Positions 8,646-17,749 are shown, counted from the stretch's first letter. The stretch: DNA of 64,000 bases from Tepidiforma bonchosmolovskayae (GCF_008838325.1 NZ_CP042829.1:744001-808000); one strand, 5' to 3'. The notes: a model not told the origin generated them from the letters alone. Program-made: numbers and translations.

Positions 8646-10643
8646 ATGTCGTGGTTCATGAACTTGAAGGTGCAGACGAAGCTGCTCCTGGCGTTCGGCG
8701 TGGTGCTGGCGCTGAACGCGGCGGTGGCGGTCATCGGCATTGTGCAGGTGCAGGCGGCGGGCCAGCGGACCGATGCGCTGTACCGGGAGAACACGCTGGG
8801 CGTGAAGTACGCGCTGCTCACCAATGCGAACATGATTAGGAGCGCGTGGGAGGAGAAGCGCGCATTCCTCGAGAGCGACCCGTCAAAGCGGTCGCACTTC
8901 ATCAACCTTTCGCGCGAAGAGATGGCGAAGGCAAAACAGGCCGCACAGGACTACCACCAGACGTTCGCCAGCGCAGAGGATGCAGCGCAGTGGAAGGCGG
9001 TCGAGGAGAAAGTCGATGGGGTGATTGCCCAGCGAACGCAGGTGCTTGACCTGCTGGCAGCGGGCAAGGAGGCGGAGGCGAAGCAGGCCGCGGCCGCCAT
9101 GACGGACGCCATCAATGAGATGAACCGGGCGCTCGAGGACGCGGCCGACTTCAACGACAGGAGTGCGACGGATTCGCTGGAGGCGGCCAACTCCGCGACG
9201 GCAACAGCGCGGACGCTCCTGATTGGGCTGACGGTGGGGGCGGCTGCCGCCGGGCTGGGACTGGCGTCCTGGCTGGCGCGGTCGATGGCGCGGACGGCGC
9301 GCGAGGTGCGGGACGCTGCGCGGACGATCGCCCGGGGGAATGTCCAGGTGGAGGTGGCGGTCCGCTCGAAGGACGAGCTGGGCGAAGCCGCGCAGGCCTT
9401 CGCGGAGATGACCGGCTACCTCAAGGAGATGGTGAGCGTTGCCGACCGGGTAGCCAGCGGCGACCTGACCTCGCAGGTGCGGCCGCGCGGCCACGACGAC
9501 GCGCTGGGGAACGCCCTTCAGCGGATGGTGGCGGACCTCCTCGGTCTGGTGACGCGCGTCCAACAGAGTGCCGACGCGATTCTCAGTGCGGCGGGGCAGC
9601 TCGGCGAGGCGAGCGACCAGATGGCCGCGGCGACGGGGCAGATCGCGACCGCCATCAACGAGGTGACGCGTTCGACCGTGGCGCTCTCGTCGCTCTCGCA
9701 GGAGAGCGCACGGGAGGTGGAGCGGGTGGCGAGCGGGTCGCAGCAGGTGGCTGCGGGCGCACAGGAATCGGCGGCGGCCGCGGGCCAGTCGCGGGACGAA
9801 GCGGCCCAGATGGGCGAGCGGATCCAGGTGGTCGCGCGGGCCTCGGGCGAGGTCGCCGAGGCGGCGGAGGAGTCGCGCCGTGCGGCGCAGCAGGGCCAGG
9901 CTGCGGTGCGGCAGGCGGTCGCGGCGATGGAGTCGATTGCCGCGGCGGTGGAGCGCGCTTCGAAGACGGTGGACATGCTGGGCGAGTACGGCCAGCAGAT
10001 TGGCGACATCGTGAAGACGATCGACGAGATCGCGGCCCAGACGAACCTCCTGGCGCTGAACGCGGCGATCGAGGCTGCGCGCGCCGGCGAGCAGGGCCGC
10101 GGGTTCGCGGTGGTGGCCGAGAACGTCCGGTCGCTGGCAGAGCGCTCGAGCGCTTCGACCAAGGAGATTGCGGACCTGATCGCGAAGGTGCAGCAGGGGA
10201 CGCAGGAGGCCGTCCAGGCGATGGCCGCCGGGGTGCGGGATGTGCAGCAGGGCCAGCGGATTACCGCGGAAGCCGGGCAGGCGCTCCAGGCGATCATCGG
10301 GACGGTCGAGCAGTCGGCGGAGCGGATGCAGCAGATTGCGCGGGACGTGCAGGGCCTGGCCGCGGGCGCTGAGCGGATCGTGAGCTCGGCGGAGCAGATT
10401 GCGGAGCTGGCGCGCGATTCGGCGCAGGGCGCAGGCGAGATGGCCGCGGGCACATCGAAGGTGACCGAAGCGATCCTCCAGATTTCGGCGACGGGCGAGG
10501 AAACGAGCGCCTCGGCGGAGGAGGTTTCGGCCTCGACGGAGGAGCTTTCGGCGCAGGCGCAGGAGCTTGCCGCGACCGCGGCCCAGATGCGGGAGATGGC
10601 GAGCGCGCTGGCGGCCGCGGCAGGGAAGTTCCGCCTGGCCTGA
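8646..10643 (+). CDS. Methyl-accepting chemotaxis protein
   Basis: 665-residue transmembrane chemoreceptor. Helix 1 is at about residues 11-35. A mostly helical extracytoplasmic sensor follows to about 195, then helix 2 ([20 protein letters not shown]), two successive HAMP-like segments, and a long coiled coil. The highly conserved hairpin tip ([20 protein letters not shown], then [18 protein letters not shown]) binds CheA/CheW. I chose ATG 8646 with GGACGAG upstream; an in-frame GTG lies 30 bases earlier. No che genes are adjacent. Together with flgL at the right edge it implies flagellar motility. Ligand unknown. Confidence 0.93.
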   Translation: MSWFMNLKVQTKLLLAFGVVLALNAAVAVIGIVQVQAAGQRTDALYRENTLGVKYALLTNANMIRSAWEEKRAFLESDPSKRSHFINLSREEMAKAKQAAQDYHQTFASAEDAAQWKAVEEKVDGVIAQRTQVLDLLAAGKEAEAKQAAAAMTDAINEMNRALEDAADFNDRSATDSLEAANSATATARTLLIGLTVGAAAAGLGLASWLARSMARTAREVRDAARTIARGNVQVEVAVRSKDELGEAAQAFAEMTGYLKEMVSVADRVASGDLTSQVRPRGHDDALGNALQRMVADLLGLVTRVQQSADAILSAAGQLGEASDQMAAATGQIATAINEVTRSTVALSSLSQESAREVERVASGSQQVAAGAQESAAAAGQSRDEAAQMGERIQVVARASGEVAEAAEESRRAAQQGQAAVRQAVAAMESIAAAVERASKTVDMLGEYGQQIGDIVKTIDEIAAQTNLLALNAAIEAARAGEQGRGFAVVAENVRSLAERSSASTKEIADLIAKVQQGTQEAVQAMAAGVRDVQQGQRITAEAGQALQAIIGTVEQSAERMQQIARDVQGLAAGAERIVSSAEQIAELARDSAQGAGEMAAGTSKVTEAILQISATGEETSASAEEVSASTEELSAQAQELAATAAQMREMASALAAAAGKFRLA

Positions 10644-10700
10644 GGCGCGAGACCGCCGGACCCGGGTGGGCCCCCTGGCCCGGGCCCGGCAGGATGCCGG

Positions 10701-10730
10701 CCGGGGCGCTGCCTGCGGGCAGCGCCCCGG
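10701..10730 (+). terminator. Intrinsic terminator hairpin after the chemoreceptor
   Basis: A 13-bp perfect stem (10701-10713 with 10718-10730) with a TGCG loop, followed by CGTTCGTTT. It lies 57 bases after the chemoreceptor stop. Confidence 0.7.
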
Positions 10731-10810
10731 CGTTCGTTTGCGGGCTTCAGCGGTGGCGGGCGAACGGGTAGGCTCGCGCTGAAGGAATCGTTCGCAACGA
10801 GGGGGACGCG

Positions 10811-11020
10811 GTGAAGACGTCGTTCTACGAAGCCGACCCGTTCAGCGGGAGCAAGGGCGAGCACTACTGCACGATCGACTCGGACTACCGGTGGGAGAAG
10901 GGCGACGAGGTGTGGGTCGAGACGGGCACGCGGAAGGTGAAGCTGCGGATCACGTGGGTGCACGTCACGGTGCACGCGGACGGGACGGTGACGCGGGAGC
11001 TGCTCGGGCTGAAGCTGTGA
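10811..11020 (+). CDS. Small hypothetical protein
   Basis: 69-residue soluble protein that I do not recognise. It starts at GTG 10811 with a strong GAGGGGG site eight bases upstream. It is rich in Trp, Tyr and Lys/Glu, with predicted beta structure (DEVWVETGTRKVKLRITWVHVTVHADGTVTREL); no signal peptide or membrane helix. It stands alone between the chemoreceptor terminator and the convergent carbonic anhydrase gene seven bases away. High GC3 and the ribosome site support a real gene. Confidence 0.65.
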   Translation: MKTSFYEADPFSGSKGEHYCTIDSDYRWEKGDEVWVETGTRKVKLRITWVHVTVHADGTVTRELLGLKL

Positions 11021-11027
11021 GGCGGCG

Positions 11028-11585
11028 TCAGGCTTCGCCGGGCGGGGGCACGTCGGCGCGGTTGAGTTCGCGGACGCCGGCACGGTGGAGCGCGGTAAGC
11101 ATGGCGTAGCGCTCCGGGCCGGTGCGGACCCATTCCTCGGCGGGGGTGCCGGCGAGCGGGCGCTTCACCTCGGCGGGGACGCCGACGGCGAGCATGCCGG
11201 CGGGGATGACGGTCCCGGGGGCGACGACGGCGCCGGCGGCAACGAGGGCGCCTTCGCCCACGGTCGCGCCATCGAGCACGATGGCGCCGTTGGCGATGAG
11301 GGCGCGGGCGCCGATGGTGGCGCCGTGGACGACGCAGCCGTGGGCGATGGAGACCTCCTCGCCGATGAGGGCGGGATTGCCGGCCCGGCTGTGGACGACG
11401 GCGCCGTCCTGCACGTTGGCGCCGCGCTCGATGACGACGCACGAGGTATCGCCGCGGACGACGGCGCCGTACCAGATGGAGGCGCCGGCGTGGATGGTGA
11501 CGTCGCCGACGACGGTGGCGGTCGGGGCGATGAAGGCGGTGGGGTGGATGCGCGGGACTTTGTCGCCGACAGCGTAGATGGGCAC
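11028..11585 (-). CDS. Gamma-class carbonic anhydrase family protein
   Basis: 185-residue left-handed beta-helix protein of the gamma-carbonic anhydrase/PaaY family. Hexapeptide-repeat periodicity runs through residues 15-145. The three expected metal-binding histidines are His65 (GAVVHSRAG), His82 and His87 (IAHGCVVHG), with the spacing seen in PaaY/CamH-type members that lack the long acidic loop of Cam. The N-terminal VVGDVTIHAGASIWYG and VVRGDTS blocks are typical. CO2 hydration is plausible but many homologues have other or unproven roles. Confidence 0.88.
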   Translation of the reverse strand: MPIYAVGDKVPRIHPTAFIAPTATVVGDVTIHAGASIWYGAVVRGDTSCVVIERGANVQDGAVVHSRAGNPALIGEEVSIAHGCVVHGATIGARALIANGAIVLDGATVGEGALVAAGAVVAPGTVIPAGMLAVGVPAEVKRPLAGTPAEEWVRTGPERYAMLTALHRAGVRELNRADVPPPGEA

Positions 11586-11689
11586 GGGTGGATTCTCGGG
11601 CAGGGCGCGGGGAGTGTCGATGTCGCGCAGCCGGGCGGGTCGCCTACAATGCCGTGGCGGGCGCGGACTGGCGCCGGAAGGAGGGATGC

Positions 11690-12445
11690 ATGGAGATCGA
11701 CGGGAAGGTCGCGGTCGTGACAGGCGGCGGTTCGGGGATCGGGCGGGCGACCGTGCTGGAGCTGGCGCGGAGGGGCGCGAAGGTGGTCGTGGCCGACATC
11801 GACGAAGCGGGTGCGCGGGAGACCGCGGAGCTTGCGGCGAAGGCGGGGGGCCTCGCGATTGCCCGGCGGTGCGACGTCACGCGGACCGAGGACCTCGCGG
11901 GGGCGATGGCGTGCGCGTTCGAGCACTGGGGCGCGCTGGACATCGTGTTCAACAACGCGGGCATCGGCGGCGAAGACCTGTTTGCGGACGACCCAGGGCC
12001 GTGGCAGCGGATCATCGAAATCAACCTGATTGCGGTCATCGACGGCACGCGGATCGCGGTGCGGGAGATGCGGCGAAGCGGCAGGGGCGGTGTGATCATC
12101 AACACGGCGTCGATGGGCGGGCTGCTGCCAATGCCGGATTCGCCGGTGTATGCGGCATCGAAGGCGGGCGTGGTGAACTTCACGCGGTCGCTGGCGTACC
12201 TTGCGGAGCAGGACCGGATCCGGGTGAACGCGGTCTGCCCGACATTTACGGATACGCCGCTGGTGCGGCGCGCGGGCGACGCGCGGGTGGAGGAGGTCGC
12301 GAAGCTGGTGGGGGGCATCCTCCAGCCGGAGGACGTTGCGGCCGGGGTGATCGAGCTGATCGAGGACGACTCGCGGGCGGGGGCGATCATGCGGGTGACG
12401 GTGCGCGGGGGGCGGGACTACGCGCGCGAGGTCCGGCCGTACTGA
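11690..12445 (+). CDS. Short-chain dehydrogenase/reductase (SDR)
   Basis: 251-residue classical SDR oxidoreductase. The TGGGSGIG cofactor motif is at residues 11-18, Asp37 (VVVADID) suggests NAD(H) preference, NNAG at 88-91, catalytic Ser141, and YxxxK with Tyr154 and Lys158. Start ATG 11690 has a strong AAGGAGGG site; an upstream in-frame start lacks one. It is joined to the next gene, an enoyl-CoA hydratase homologue, by a TGATG overlap, so an acyl-CoA or hydroxyacyl substrate is likely. The exact substrate is unknown. Confidence 0.9.
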   Translation: MEIDGKVAVVTGGGSGIGRATVLELARRGAKVVVADIDEAGARETAELAAKAGGLAIARRCDVTRTEDLAGAMACAFEHWGALDIVFNNAGIGGEDLFADDPGPWQRIIEINLIAVIDGTRIAVREMRRSGRGGVIINTASMGGLLPMPDSPVYAASKAGVVNFTRSLAYLAEQDRIRVNAVCPTFTDTPLVRRAGDARVEEVAKLVGGILQPEDVAAGVIELIEDDSRAGAIMRVTVRGGRDYAREVRPY

Positions 12446-13242
12446 TGGCGGGCGGCGGATTCGAGACGATCGCGTTCGAGCGGGACGAAGAGCTGCCGGG
12501 GCTGGCGACAATCACGCTGCGCCGGCCCGAGAAGCTGAACGCGATCAGCGGGCGGATGCACCGGGAGCTGCAGGAGGTCTGCCGGGAGCTGGCCGACGAC
12601 GCGGAGACGCGGGTAGTGATTGTCACCGGCGCGGGACGGGCGTTTTCAGCGGGGGCAGACCTCGGCGGGAGCACGTCGGACCCGAACCGGCCGCCGCTGG
12701 CAGCGCTGCAGGCGGAGCGGTCGCCGCTGCAGGAGCGGCTGCGGGCGATGCAGGGAAACCGGACGGCAGCAGCGCTGGAGGGGCTTCCGCAGGTGACGAT
12801 CGGTGCGGTGAACGGGCTGGCGATCGGCGGGGCCGTGGTGCTCCTGGCGTGCCTCGACCTGCGGATTGCGGCGGCTTCGGCGTGGTTTTCGATCCCGGAG
12901 GTGGACCTCGACATCCCGCTGACGTGGAACGCGCTGCCGCGGCTGATGCGGGAGCTGGGGCCGGCGCGGACGCGGGAACTGGTGATGACATGCAACCGCT
13001 TCACGGCGGAGCAGGCGGCGGCGTGGGGGTTCGTGAACCGGGTGGTGCCGGAGGGTGAGGCAGTCACGGCGGCGCGGGAGCTGGCGCGGCAGCTGCTGGC
13101 GAAGGACCCGGTCGCGCTGGCGGTGACGAAGAGCACCTGTGCGGCGCTGGCGGAGGCGATGGTGCCGACGCACGTGACGCACAGCGACCCGGACTACCTG
13201 GTGCTTGCGCGGCTGCTCGCGCAGGAACGAGGCGGGCGGTAG
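12445..13242 (+). CDS. Enoyl-CoA hydratase/isomerase family protein
   Basis: 265-residue crotonase-fold protein. The N-terminal LRRPEKLNAIS, the oxyanion-hole loop GRAFSAGADLGG, and the second loop VNGLAIGGAVVLLACLDLRIA are present, followed by a trimerisation-type C terminus. The active-site region after FSIPEVDLDIPLTW deviates from classical hydratases, so it may be an isomerase, hydrolase or other crotonase. It shares the TGATG junction with the SDR gene, implying one acyl-CoA pathway. Confidence 0.88.
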   Translation: MAGGGFETIAFERDEELPGLATITLRRPEKLNAISGRMHRELQEVCRELADDAETRVVIVTGAGRAFSAGADLGGSTSDPNRPPLAALQAERSPLQERLRAMQGNRTAAALEGLPQVTIGAVNGLAIGGAVVLLACLDLRIAAASAWFSIPEVDLDIPLTWNALPRLMRELGPARTRELVMTCNRFTAEQAAAWGFVNRVVPEGEAVTAARELARQLLAKDPVALAVTKSTCAALAEAMVPTHVTHSDPDYLVLARLLAQERGGR

Positions 13243-13271
13243 GTTCGACAGCGAGCGGCCCTGCAGGGAGA

Positions 13272-14048
13272 ATGCGGAGGGTGCAGCACGACCCCTACGG
13301 CGCTGACGCGGCCTTCTACGACGCGATCCACGACGGGTTCCGCGACGACATCGACCTCTGGCTGGCGTATGCAGGGCGGACGGACCGGCCGGTGCTGGAG
13401 GTGGGTTGCGGGACGGGGCGGATCGCGGTGGAGCTGGCGGCGCACGGGCACGAGGTGACCGGCATCGACCCCTCGCCGGCGATGCTGGCGCGGGCACGGC
13501 GGAAGGCCGAGGAGCGGGGCCTGGACGTGCGGTTCATCGAGGGCCGCGTGCTGGACCTTGCACTCGACCGGGGGCGGTACGGGCTGATCGTGCTGCCGCT
13601 CGATGTGTTCCTCTACTGCAGGGACGGGGACGAGCAGCGGTGGACGCTGAGCGCGCTCGCCGAGGCGCTGAGCTTCGACGGCGTGCTGGCGATCGACCTG
13701 CCGGGGCCCGGCGCGTGGCTGGACCCTTCGACGAACGGACAGCCGGTGCTGGCGTTTGCGGGCGAGACGGACGAGGGCATCCGGTTCGAGTGCTGGCACG
13801 TGCACGAGGACGACCTCGCCGAGCAGGTGCGGACGCTGCGGGTTGCGTATGAGACGGTGGACGACGACGGGACGGTGCGGCGCCGGACGGCGGTGCACCG
13901 GCTTCGGTACGTAGGACGGTGGGAGATGGAGTACCTGCTGGAGGCGGCAGGGCTGGACCTTGCCGACCTGTTCGGCGATTACGACCTCTCGCCGCTGACG
14001 GGCGGGAGCGAACGGATGCTGGTGATTGCGCGGAGGAGGCCGGCATGA
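13272..14048 (+). CDS. Class I SAM-dependent methyltransferase
   Basis: 258-residue cytoplasmic methyltransferase. Motif I is VLEVGCGTGRIAVELAAHG (about residues 41-59), motif II GIDPSPAMLARAR, and a later GLIVLPLDVFLYC strand. Start is ATG 13272 after CAGGGAGA; GTG 13281 is an alternative. Its stop overlaps plsX in ATGA, so it is co-translated with a phospholipid gene, but that does not establish its substrate. Confidence 0.85.
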   Translation: MRRVQHDPYGADAAFYDAIHDGFRDDIDLWLAYAGRTDRPVLEVGCGTGRIAVELAAHGHEVTGIDPSPAMLARARRKAEERGLDVRFIEGRVLDLALDRGRYGLIVLPLDVFLYCRDGDEQRWTLSALAEALSFDGVLAIDLPGPGAWLDPSTNGQPVLAFAGETDEGIRFECWHVHEDDLAEQVRTLRVAYETVDDDGTVRRRTAVHRLRYVGRWEMEYLLEAAGLDLADLFGDYDLSPLTGGSERMLVIARRRPA

Positions 14049-15100
14049 CGAGGCCGCGGATTGTGCTGGATGCGATGGGGGGCGACAACGCGCCGGGGGA
14101 GCCGGTCGCGGGCGCGCTGATGGCGGCGGGCGTGCTGGGGGTGGAGGTCATCCTCGTGGGGCGGAAGGACGCGATCGAGCCGGAGCTCCGGGGGACAGGG
14201 AACATCCGGGATGTGCGGCTGGTCGAGGCGCCGGACGTCATCGAGATGGACGAACACGCGACGGACGCGGTACGGGCGAAGCCGCTGAGCTCGATCAACG
14301 TCGGGCTGCAGATGGTGAAGCGGGGCGAGGCGGATGCGTTCGTGACGGCCGGGAACACGGGGGCGACGATGGCGGCGGCGCTGCTGACGCTCGGCCGGGT
14401 GAAGGGGATCGGGCGGCCGGCGCTGGCGACGATCTTCCCGGCGGCGGACGGGAAGCTGACGATGCTGCTCGACGTGGGGGCGAATGCGGACTGCCGGCCG
14501 ATCCACCTGGTGCAGTTCGCGCACATGGGCTCCGCGTACATGGAGCGGATGTTCGGGCTGCAGCGGCCGCGGGTGGCGCTGCTCTCGATTGGAGAGGAGG
14601 AGACGAAGGGGAACCAGCTGACGCTGGAGGTGCATCAGCTGCTGCGCGGGAGCCGGCTGAACTTCATCGGGAATGTGGAGGGGAAGGACCTGCCGCGGGG
14701 GCTGGCTGACGTGGTGGTCATGGACGGCTTCACCGGGAACGTCGTGCTGAAGACGGCGGAAGGGATTGCGGAGCTGCTCTTTACCGAGCTGCGGAAGGCG
14801 GTAGAGCTTACGCCGTGGAATAAGGCAGCGGGGCTGATCCTGATGTCGGAGCTGCGGAAGGTGAAGCGGCGGCTGGATTATGCGGAGTACGGCGGGGCGC
14901 AGCTCATCGGAGTGGACGGGGTCGTGGTGATCGGGCACGGGCGTTCGAACGCGCGGGCGATTTACAACGCGCTGAAGGCGGCGCGGGACGCGGTGCAGAA
15001 CGGGGTGCTGGAGACGATGCGGGCCGTTGGGAAGGAAGTGCCGGCGCGGGGGCAATCGGCGGGCGAGGCGGCGGCGGGGGACAACAGCGGGGAGGACTGA
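14045..15100 (+). CDS. plsX: Phosphate acyltransferase PlsX
   Basis: 351-residue enzyme that converts acyl-ACP to acyl-phosphate, the donor for PlsY in phosphatidic acid synthesis. The N-terminal LDAMGGDNAP block, EMDEHATDAVRAK, DAFVTAGNTGATMA, and DGFTGNVVLKTAEG are all family hallmarks; length is normal. It is peripheral to the membrane. fabD, fabH or fabG, often downstream, are absent; here it follows a methyltransferase and meets the ferric-reductase-like gene tail to tail. Confidence 0.96.
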   Translation: MTRPRIVLDAMGGDNAPGEPVAGALMAAGVLGVEVILVGRKDAIEPELRGTGNIRDVRLVEAPDVIEMDEHATDAVRAKPLSSINVGLQMVKRGEADAFVTAGNTGATMAAALLTLGRVKGIGRPALATIFPAADGKLTMLLDVGANADCRPIHLVQFAHMGSAYMERMFGLQRPRVALLSIGEEETKGNQLTLEVHQLLRGSRLNFIGNVEGKDLPRGLADVVVMDGFTGNVVLKTAEGIAELLFTELRKAVELTPWNKAAGLILMSELRKVKRRLDYAEYGGAQLIGVDGVVVIGHGRSNARAIYNALKAARDAVQNGVLETMRAVGKEVPARGQSAGEAAAGDNSGED

Positions 15101-15124
15101 ACGCCGCCGCCTCACCCTGCCGGC

Positions 15125-15799
15125 TCAGCCCGCCGGCTCTGCGGCAGCCCGGGACGGAGGGCGGGCTGCCGGCTGGCGGCGCGGGCGGACGTAGGTAAGC
15201 CGCACGGCGAGGGCGCCGAGCAGCAGGGAGGAGGTGAGGATGTACAGCAGGGTGACCGGGAGGGTGCCGGTATCGGTGCCGATGCGGACGCCGTGCCAGA
15301 GCGCGGCGATGTACGCAACGAACGAGGCGCGGTGGACCCAGCGCCAGGTGGCCGGGCCGATGGCGCCGCGGAACCAGAAACTGAAGCTGACGATGGCGAA
15401 GAGGTAGAGCGCCAGCGTGCCCATGGCGGCATCGGCGGGCTGGTAGTAGGACGCGAACGGCACGAAGAGGTCGGCCAGGCCGAAGTGGGTCCAGCCATCG
15501 GGGATGAGAACGAGCGCGTGCCCGAGGCCGAGTGCGAGGCCGGCAAGGGCGAGCGACTGGTGGAGAGCGAGGAGGCGGGCGCGGTTGACGATGCCGTCGA
15601 ACCAGGCGGAGGACATGACCAGGCCGCCGGCGAGGGACAGCCAGAGGAAGCCGTAGGCCACGAGGCCGGCGGCGCGGGAGGCATACCAGGCGCCGTGGCC
15701 TTCGGCGGGCGGGATGAAGCGGGCGAACGGCGCGGAGAGCAGCAGCCCGGCGGCGAGCCCGGCGAGGGCGGAAGCGAGGATGATCCAGCGGAGCTGCAT
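15125..15799 (-). CDS. Ferric reductase-like transmembrane haem protein
   Basis: 224-residue membrane protein with about six helices, of the ferric-reductase-like domain family (also MsrQ/YedZ-like). Paired histidines in adjacent helices fit haem b ligation: His80 and His94, then His156 and His169. No FAD/NAD-binding domain is fused, so it needs an electron donor partner. The start follows the stop of the upstream small gene by three bases, so it is third in a unit headed by the Asp/His/Glu-tailed protein at 16334. With nearby apbE this suggests extracytoplasmic electron transfer or metal reduction. Confidence 0.8.
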   Translation of the reverse strand: MQLRWIILASALAGLAAGLLLSAPFARFIPPAEGHGAWYASRAAGLVAYGFLWLSLAGGLVMSSAWFDGIVNRARLLALHQSLALAGLALGLGHALVLIPDGWTHFGLADLFVPFASYYQPADAAMGTLALYLFAIVSFSFWFRGAIGPATWRWVHRASFVAYIAALWHGVRIGTDTGTLPVTLLYILTSSLLLGALAVRLTYVRPRRQPAARPPSRAAAEPAG

Positions 15800-15802
15800 G
15801 GT

Positions 15803-16066
15803 TTACGACCCCCGGGAGGCGCGCTGGCGTTGCGCGGGTTTGACAGCCCGGTTCGGCTGGAAGTACGAGGCATCGGGTGCGGAGGCACCAGCCAGCGGGC
15901 GGCTGTCGGCGAGGAGGGCCGAGCCCGGCCGGGGTGTGATGATGGCGGCATCGCCATCGCCGGCGGCCGCAATAGCGACCCAGGCGGCTGCTACGAGGGA
16001 AGCCGCGGCGGCAGCAACCGCGAGCCGGGTAGCTTCGTAGCGCGGCCTCGAAGGGCGCTTAGTCAT
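15803..16066 (-). CDS. Small single-pass membrane protein
   Basis: 87-residue protein I do not recognise. A basic N terminus (KRPSRPRYEATR) precedes one hydrophobic helix at about residues 15-36, then an extracytoplasmic tail of about 50 residues ending in basic residues. Start ATG 16066 overlaps the stop of the preceding gene by eight bases, and its stop is three bases before the ferric-reductase-like start. Tight coupling implies it works with that haem protein, perhaps as an anchor or partner. It lacks a convincing flavinylation motif. Confidence 0.7.
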   Translation of the reverse strand: MTKRPSRPRYEATRLAVAAAAASLVAAAWVAIAAAGDGDAAIITPRPGSALLADSRPLAGASAPDASYFQPNRAVKPAQRQRASRGS

Positions 16067-16334
16067 CGTCGTGCTCGTGCTCTTCGTGCTCGTGCTCTTC
16101 GTGCTCTTTGTCCTTCTTACGCTGCTTCGCGTATCCGCTGCGGTCGTCGTCGCCGCGGTAGACGGCGGGTTCAGCGGAAAGCGCGGAGGCGTCGGTGCTG
16201 CTGACGACGGCTTCGTGGTCGTCGCTGGAGCCGCCCACATCGATGATGCCCTGTGAGGCGGCAACGGTTCCGAGCACAGCAACCGAGAGGCCGGTAGTCA
16301 CTGCGGCGGTCACGATGGAAGCGATGCGATTCAC
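16059..16334 (-). CDS. Small exported protein with Asp/Glu/His-rich tail (paralogue 1)
   Basis: 91-residue protein. Residues 1-30 form a signal peptide or anchor (VNRIASIVTAAVTTGLSVAV) nearly identical to the start of the protein at 17688. The C terminus (about 70-91) is Lys/Glu/His/Asp-rich (KEHEEHEHEEHEHDDD), which could bind divalent metals. GTG 16334 has AGGAGA seven bases upstream. It heads the unit ending in the ferric-reductase-like gene and is preceded by the shared promoter-like motif. Function unknown; metal binding is inferred from composition only. Confidence 0.75.
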   Translation of the reverse strand: MNRIASIVTAAVTTGLSVAVLGTVAASQGIIDVGGSSDDHEAVVSSTDASALSAEPAVYRGDDDRSGYAKQRKKDKEHEEHEHEEHEHDDD

Positions 16335-16368
16335 TGCGGATTCTCCTGGCAGCAGGGTGGTTTCATCC

Positions 16369-16400
16369 GGTACATCGGGGGAGGTTCGCCAGGGGTGTCA
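16369..16400 (-). promoter_or_regulatory. Shared promoter-like motif, copy 1
   Basis: On the minus strand TGACAC (16395-16400) is followed after exactly 16 bases by CCGATGTACC (16369-16378), 35 bases before the GTG at 16334. An AT-rich block (about 16406-16431) lies just upstream of the -35-like box. The same arrangement precedes two paralogous genes at 17688 and 18274. It looks more like an alternative-sigma (ECF-type) promoter than a sigma-70 promoter. Confidence 0.55.
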
Positions 16401-16432
16401 CGACGTTTACGAATTTTCCAAAAACCTTTTCC

Positions 16433-17032
16433 CTAGGATCCTTTGGACTTCTTCGGAGCGGGGGTAGCGGCCGGCCTGGGCGGTGCGGCCGGCGCGGGCT
16501 GCACGGCAGCGGGCGGGGGCGGGGAAGCAGGCGCAGGAGCTGCTGGTGCCGCGGGCAGGACCGGGGCAGGCGGTGCCGCGGGAACCTCGGGAAGAGGGGC
16601 CGGGGCTTCGGCCTGCGCAGCAGGGACAGGCGTTTCGGGGCTGCCGGCCGGGGAGGGAGCCGCCGGCAGGCCGGGGACCGTGGGGGCGGGGGTACCGGCG
16701 GCTGGCGGTGCGGCAGCCGTACTGCCGGGACCGGCCTGCACCGGGACCTGGACGACGTAGTAGACCGGCTGGCGCTGGATGATGACGACCTGCTGAGGCG
16801 GCTGCGCGGCGGGAGCCGGGGCGGGCTGCGCCGGGCCGGCAGTCTCGGGGGCGGCGGACGCCGTCGCGGGGTCTCCTGCTTCGGCGGCGACGGCATCCGC
16901 CTGGACGGAAGAGACCTGGCGGTGTTCAGCAACGGCGATGGCGTTCCAGGTGCCGACCAGGGTGGCGGCAGCGGTGACCCCCACGGACAGACGGGTGAAG
17001 AGGTAACGGACCACTCCGGCTGACCTGCTCAT
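16433..17032 (-). CDS. Pro/Ala-rich single-pass exported protein
   Basis: 199-residue protein with no recognised domain. A helix at about residues 9-34 (LFTRLSVGVTAAATLVGTW) is followed by an acidic/neutral linker, a short beta-like stretch QVVIIQRQPVYYVVQVPVQ (about 81-99), then about 90 residues of Pro/Ala repeats and a basic KKSKGS end. The start overlaps the previous stop (TGATG) and has AGGAG upstream. It is the second gene of the middle unit. The VVIIQRQPVYYVVQ segment resembles PVVIYQDARPMVIYQQAQ in the upstream protein. Confidence 0.7.
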   Translation of the reverse strand: MSRSAGVVRYLFTRLSVGVTAAATLVGTWNAIAVAEHRQVSSVQADAVAAEAGDPATASAAPETAGPAQPAPAPAAQPPQQVVIIQRQPVYYVVQVPVQAGPGSTAAAPPAAGTPAPTVPGLPAAPSPAGSPETPVPAAQAEAPAPLPEVPAAPPAPVLPAAPAAPAPASPPPPAAVQPAPAAPPRPAATPAPKKSKGS

Positions 17033-17688
17033 CAGTGGCGCTCCTTGCTGTCGTCGTGCTTCTTGTCATCGGACTTCTTGTCCTTTGACTCCTTGCCGTC
17101 GCTGTGCTGGTCGCGGTCGTCGTCGTGGTCGCGGTCGTCGTCGTGGTCGCGGTCGTCCTCGTGGTCGCGGTCGTCCTCGTGGTCATCGTCGTGGTCGTCC
17201 CTGTACCCGGCCGTTCCGGCGGTGTCGGCGGCCGCCGGTGCGGGAGGCGGCGGAGCGGGGGCTGCGGCCGCGGGCGGGGCAGCCGGCGGCTGCGGCGTGG
17301 GCGGGGGAGCCGGGGCGGATGGCTTCGCGGCCGCTGAGGGCGTCGGCGACGGAGGCGCCGGCGGCTGGGCCGGTGCGGTAGCGGCCGGGGGCGGGGACGC
17401 CGGCGCGGGTGTGGTACCAGCCGCCGGGACCTGGGCCTGCTGGTAGATGACCATCGGGCGGGCGTCCTGGTAGATGACGACGGGGGTCGGTTCGGCCGCG
17501 GCCGCCGGGTCGGCAAGGGACGGGACCGGTGCGGCCGGCTGGACGTCGGAGACGTAGGCCGCGGGCTCTGCGGCCTGCTCATGGCTGCCGAAGGAGAGGA
17601 GCCCCTGGGAGCTGGCGGTGACGCCGACCGCGGCCGCGGAGAGGCCAGTGGTCACGGCGGCGGTCAGGAGGGATGCGAGTCGGTTCAT
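17032..17688 (-). CDS. Exported protein with Pro/Ala linker and Asp/Arg/His-rich tail (paralogue 2)
   Basis: 218-residue protein. The N terminus (MNRLASLLTAAVTTGLSAAA) matches those at 16334 and 18274. A segment PTPVVIYQDARPMVIYQQAQ (about residues 58-77) precedes a Pro/Ala linker. The last ~55 residues are DDRDHDDDRD-type repeats ending in Lys/Asp/Ser. Start ATG 17688 has a perfect GGAGGT. The frame is open far upstream (to 18168), but the ribosome site and promoter-like motif mark this start. It is translationally coupled to the Pro/Ala-rich gene. Function unknown; the tail could bind cations or a charged polymer. Confidence 0.72.
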   Translation of the reverse strand: MNRLASLLTAAVTTGLSAAAVGVTASSQGLLSFGSHEQAAEPAAYVSDVQPAAPVPSLADPAAAAEPTPVVIYQDARPMVIYQQAQVPAAGTTPAPASPPPAATAPAQPPAPPSPTPSAAAKPSAPAPPPTPQPPAAPPAAAAPAPPPPAPAAADTAGTAGYRDDHDDDHEDDRDHEDDRDHDDDRDHDDDRDQHSDGKESKDKKSDDKKHDDSKERH

Positions 17689-17717
17689 GCGTGCACCTCC
17701 ACGTGCGGTTTCCGCCG

Positions 17718-17749
17718 GGTACATCGGGAGGCGCGGCCGAAAGGTGTCA
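17718..17749 (-). promoter_or_regulatory. Shared promoter-like motif, copy 2
   Basis: TGACAC (17744-17749), 16 bases, CCGATGTACC (17718-17727) on the minus strand, 30 bases before the ATG at 17688. Both boxes and the spacing are identical to copy 1. Confidence 0.55.

Noticed and set aside
11588-11690. Longer SDR start at 11588
   Set aside because: Extra 34 residues are Arg/Ala/Gly-rich without family match; ATG 11690 has AAGGAGGG and starts at the Rossmann fold.
17045-17446. Plus-strand frame rich in Val/Ser-Trp repeats (VVVVVAVVVV-like) that looks like a hydrophobic protein
   Set aside because: It is the antisense shadow of the Asp/Arg/His-rich tail (GAC codons reverse to GTC). No ribosome site, and the minus strand has a start, ribosome site and paralogues.
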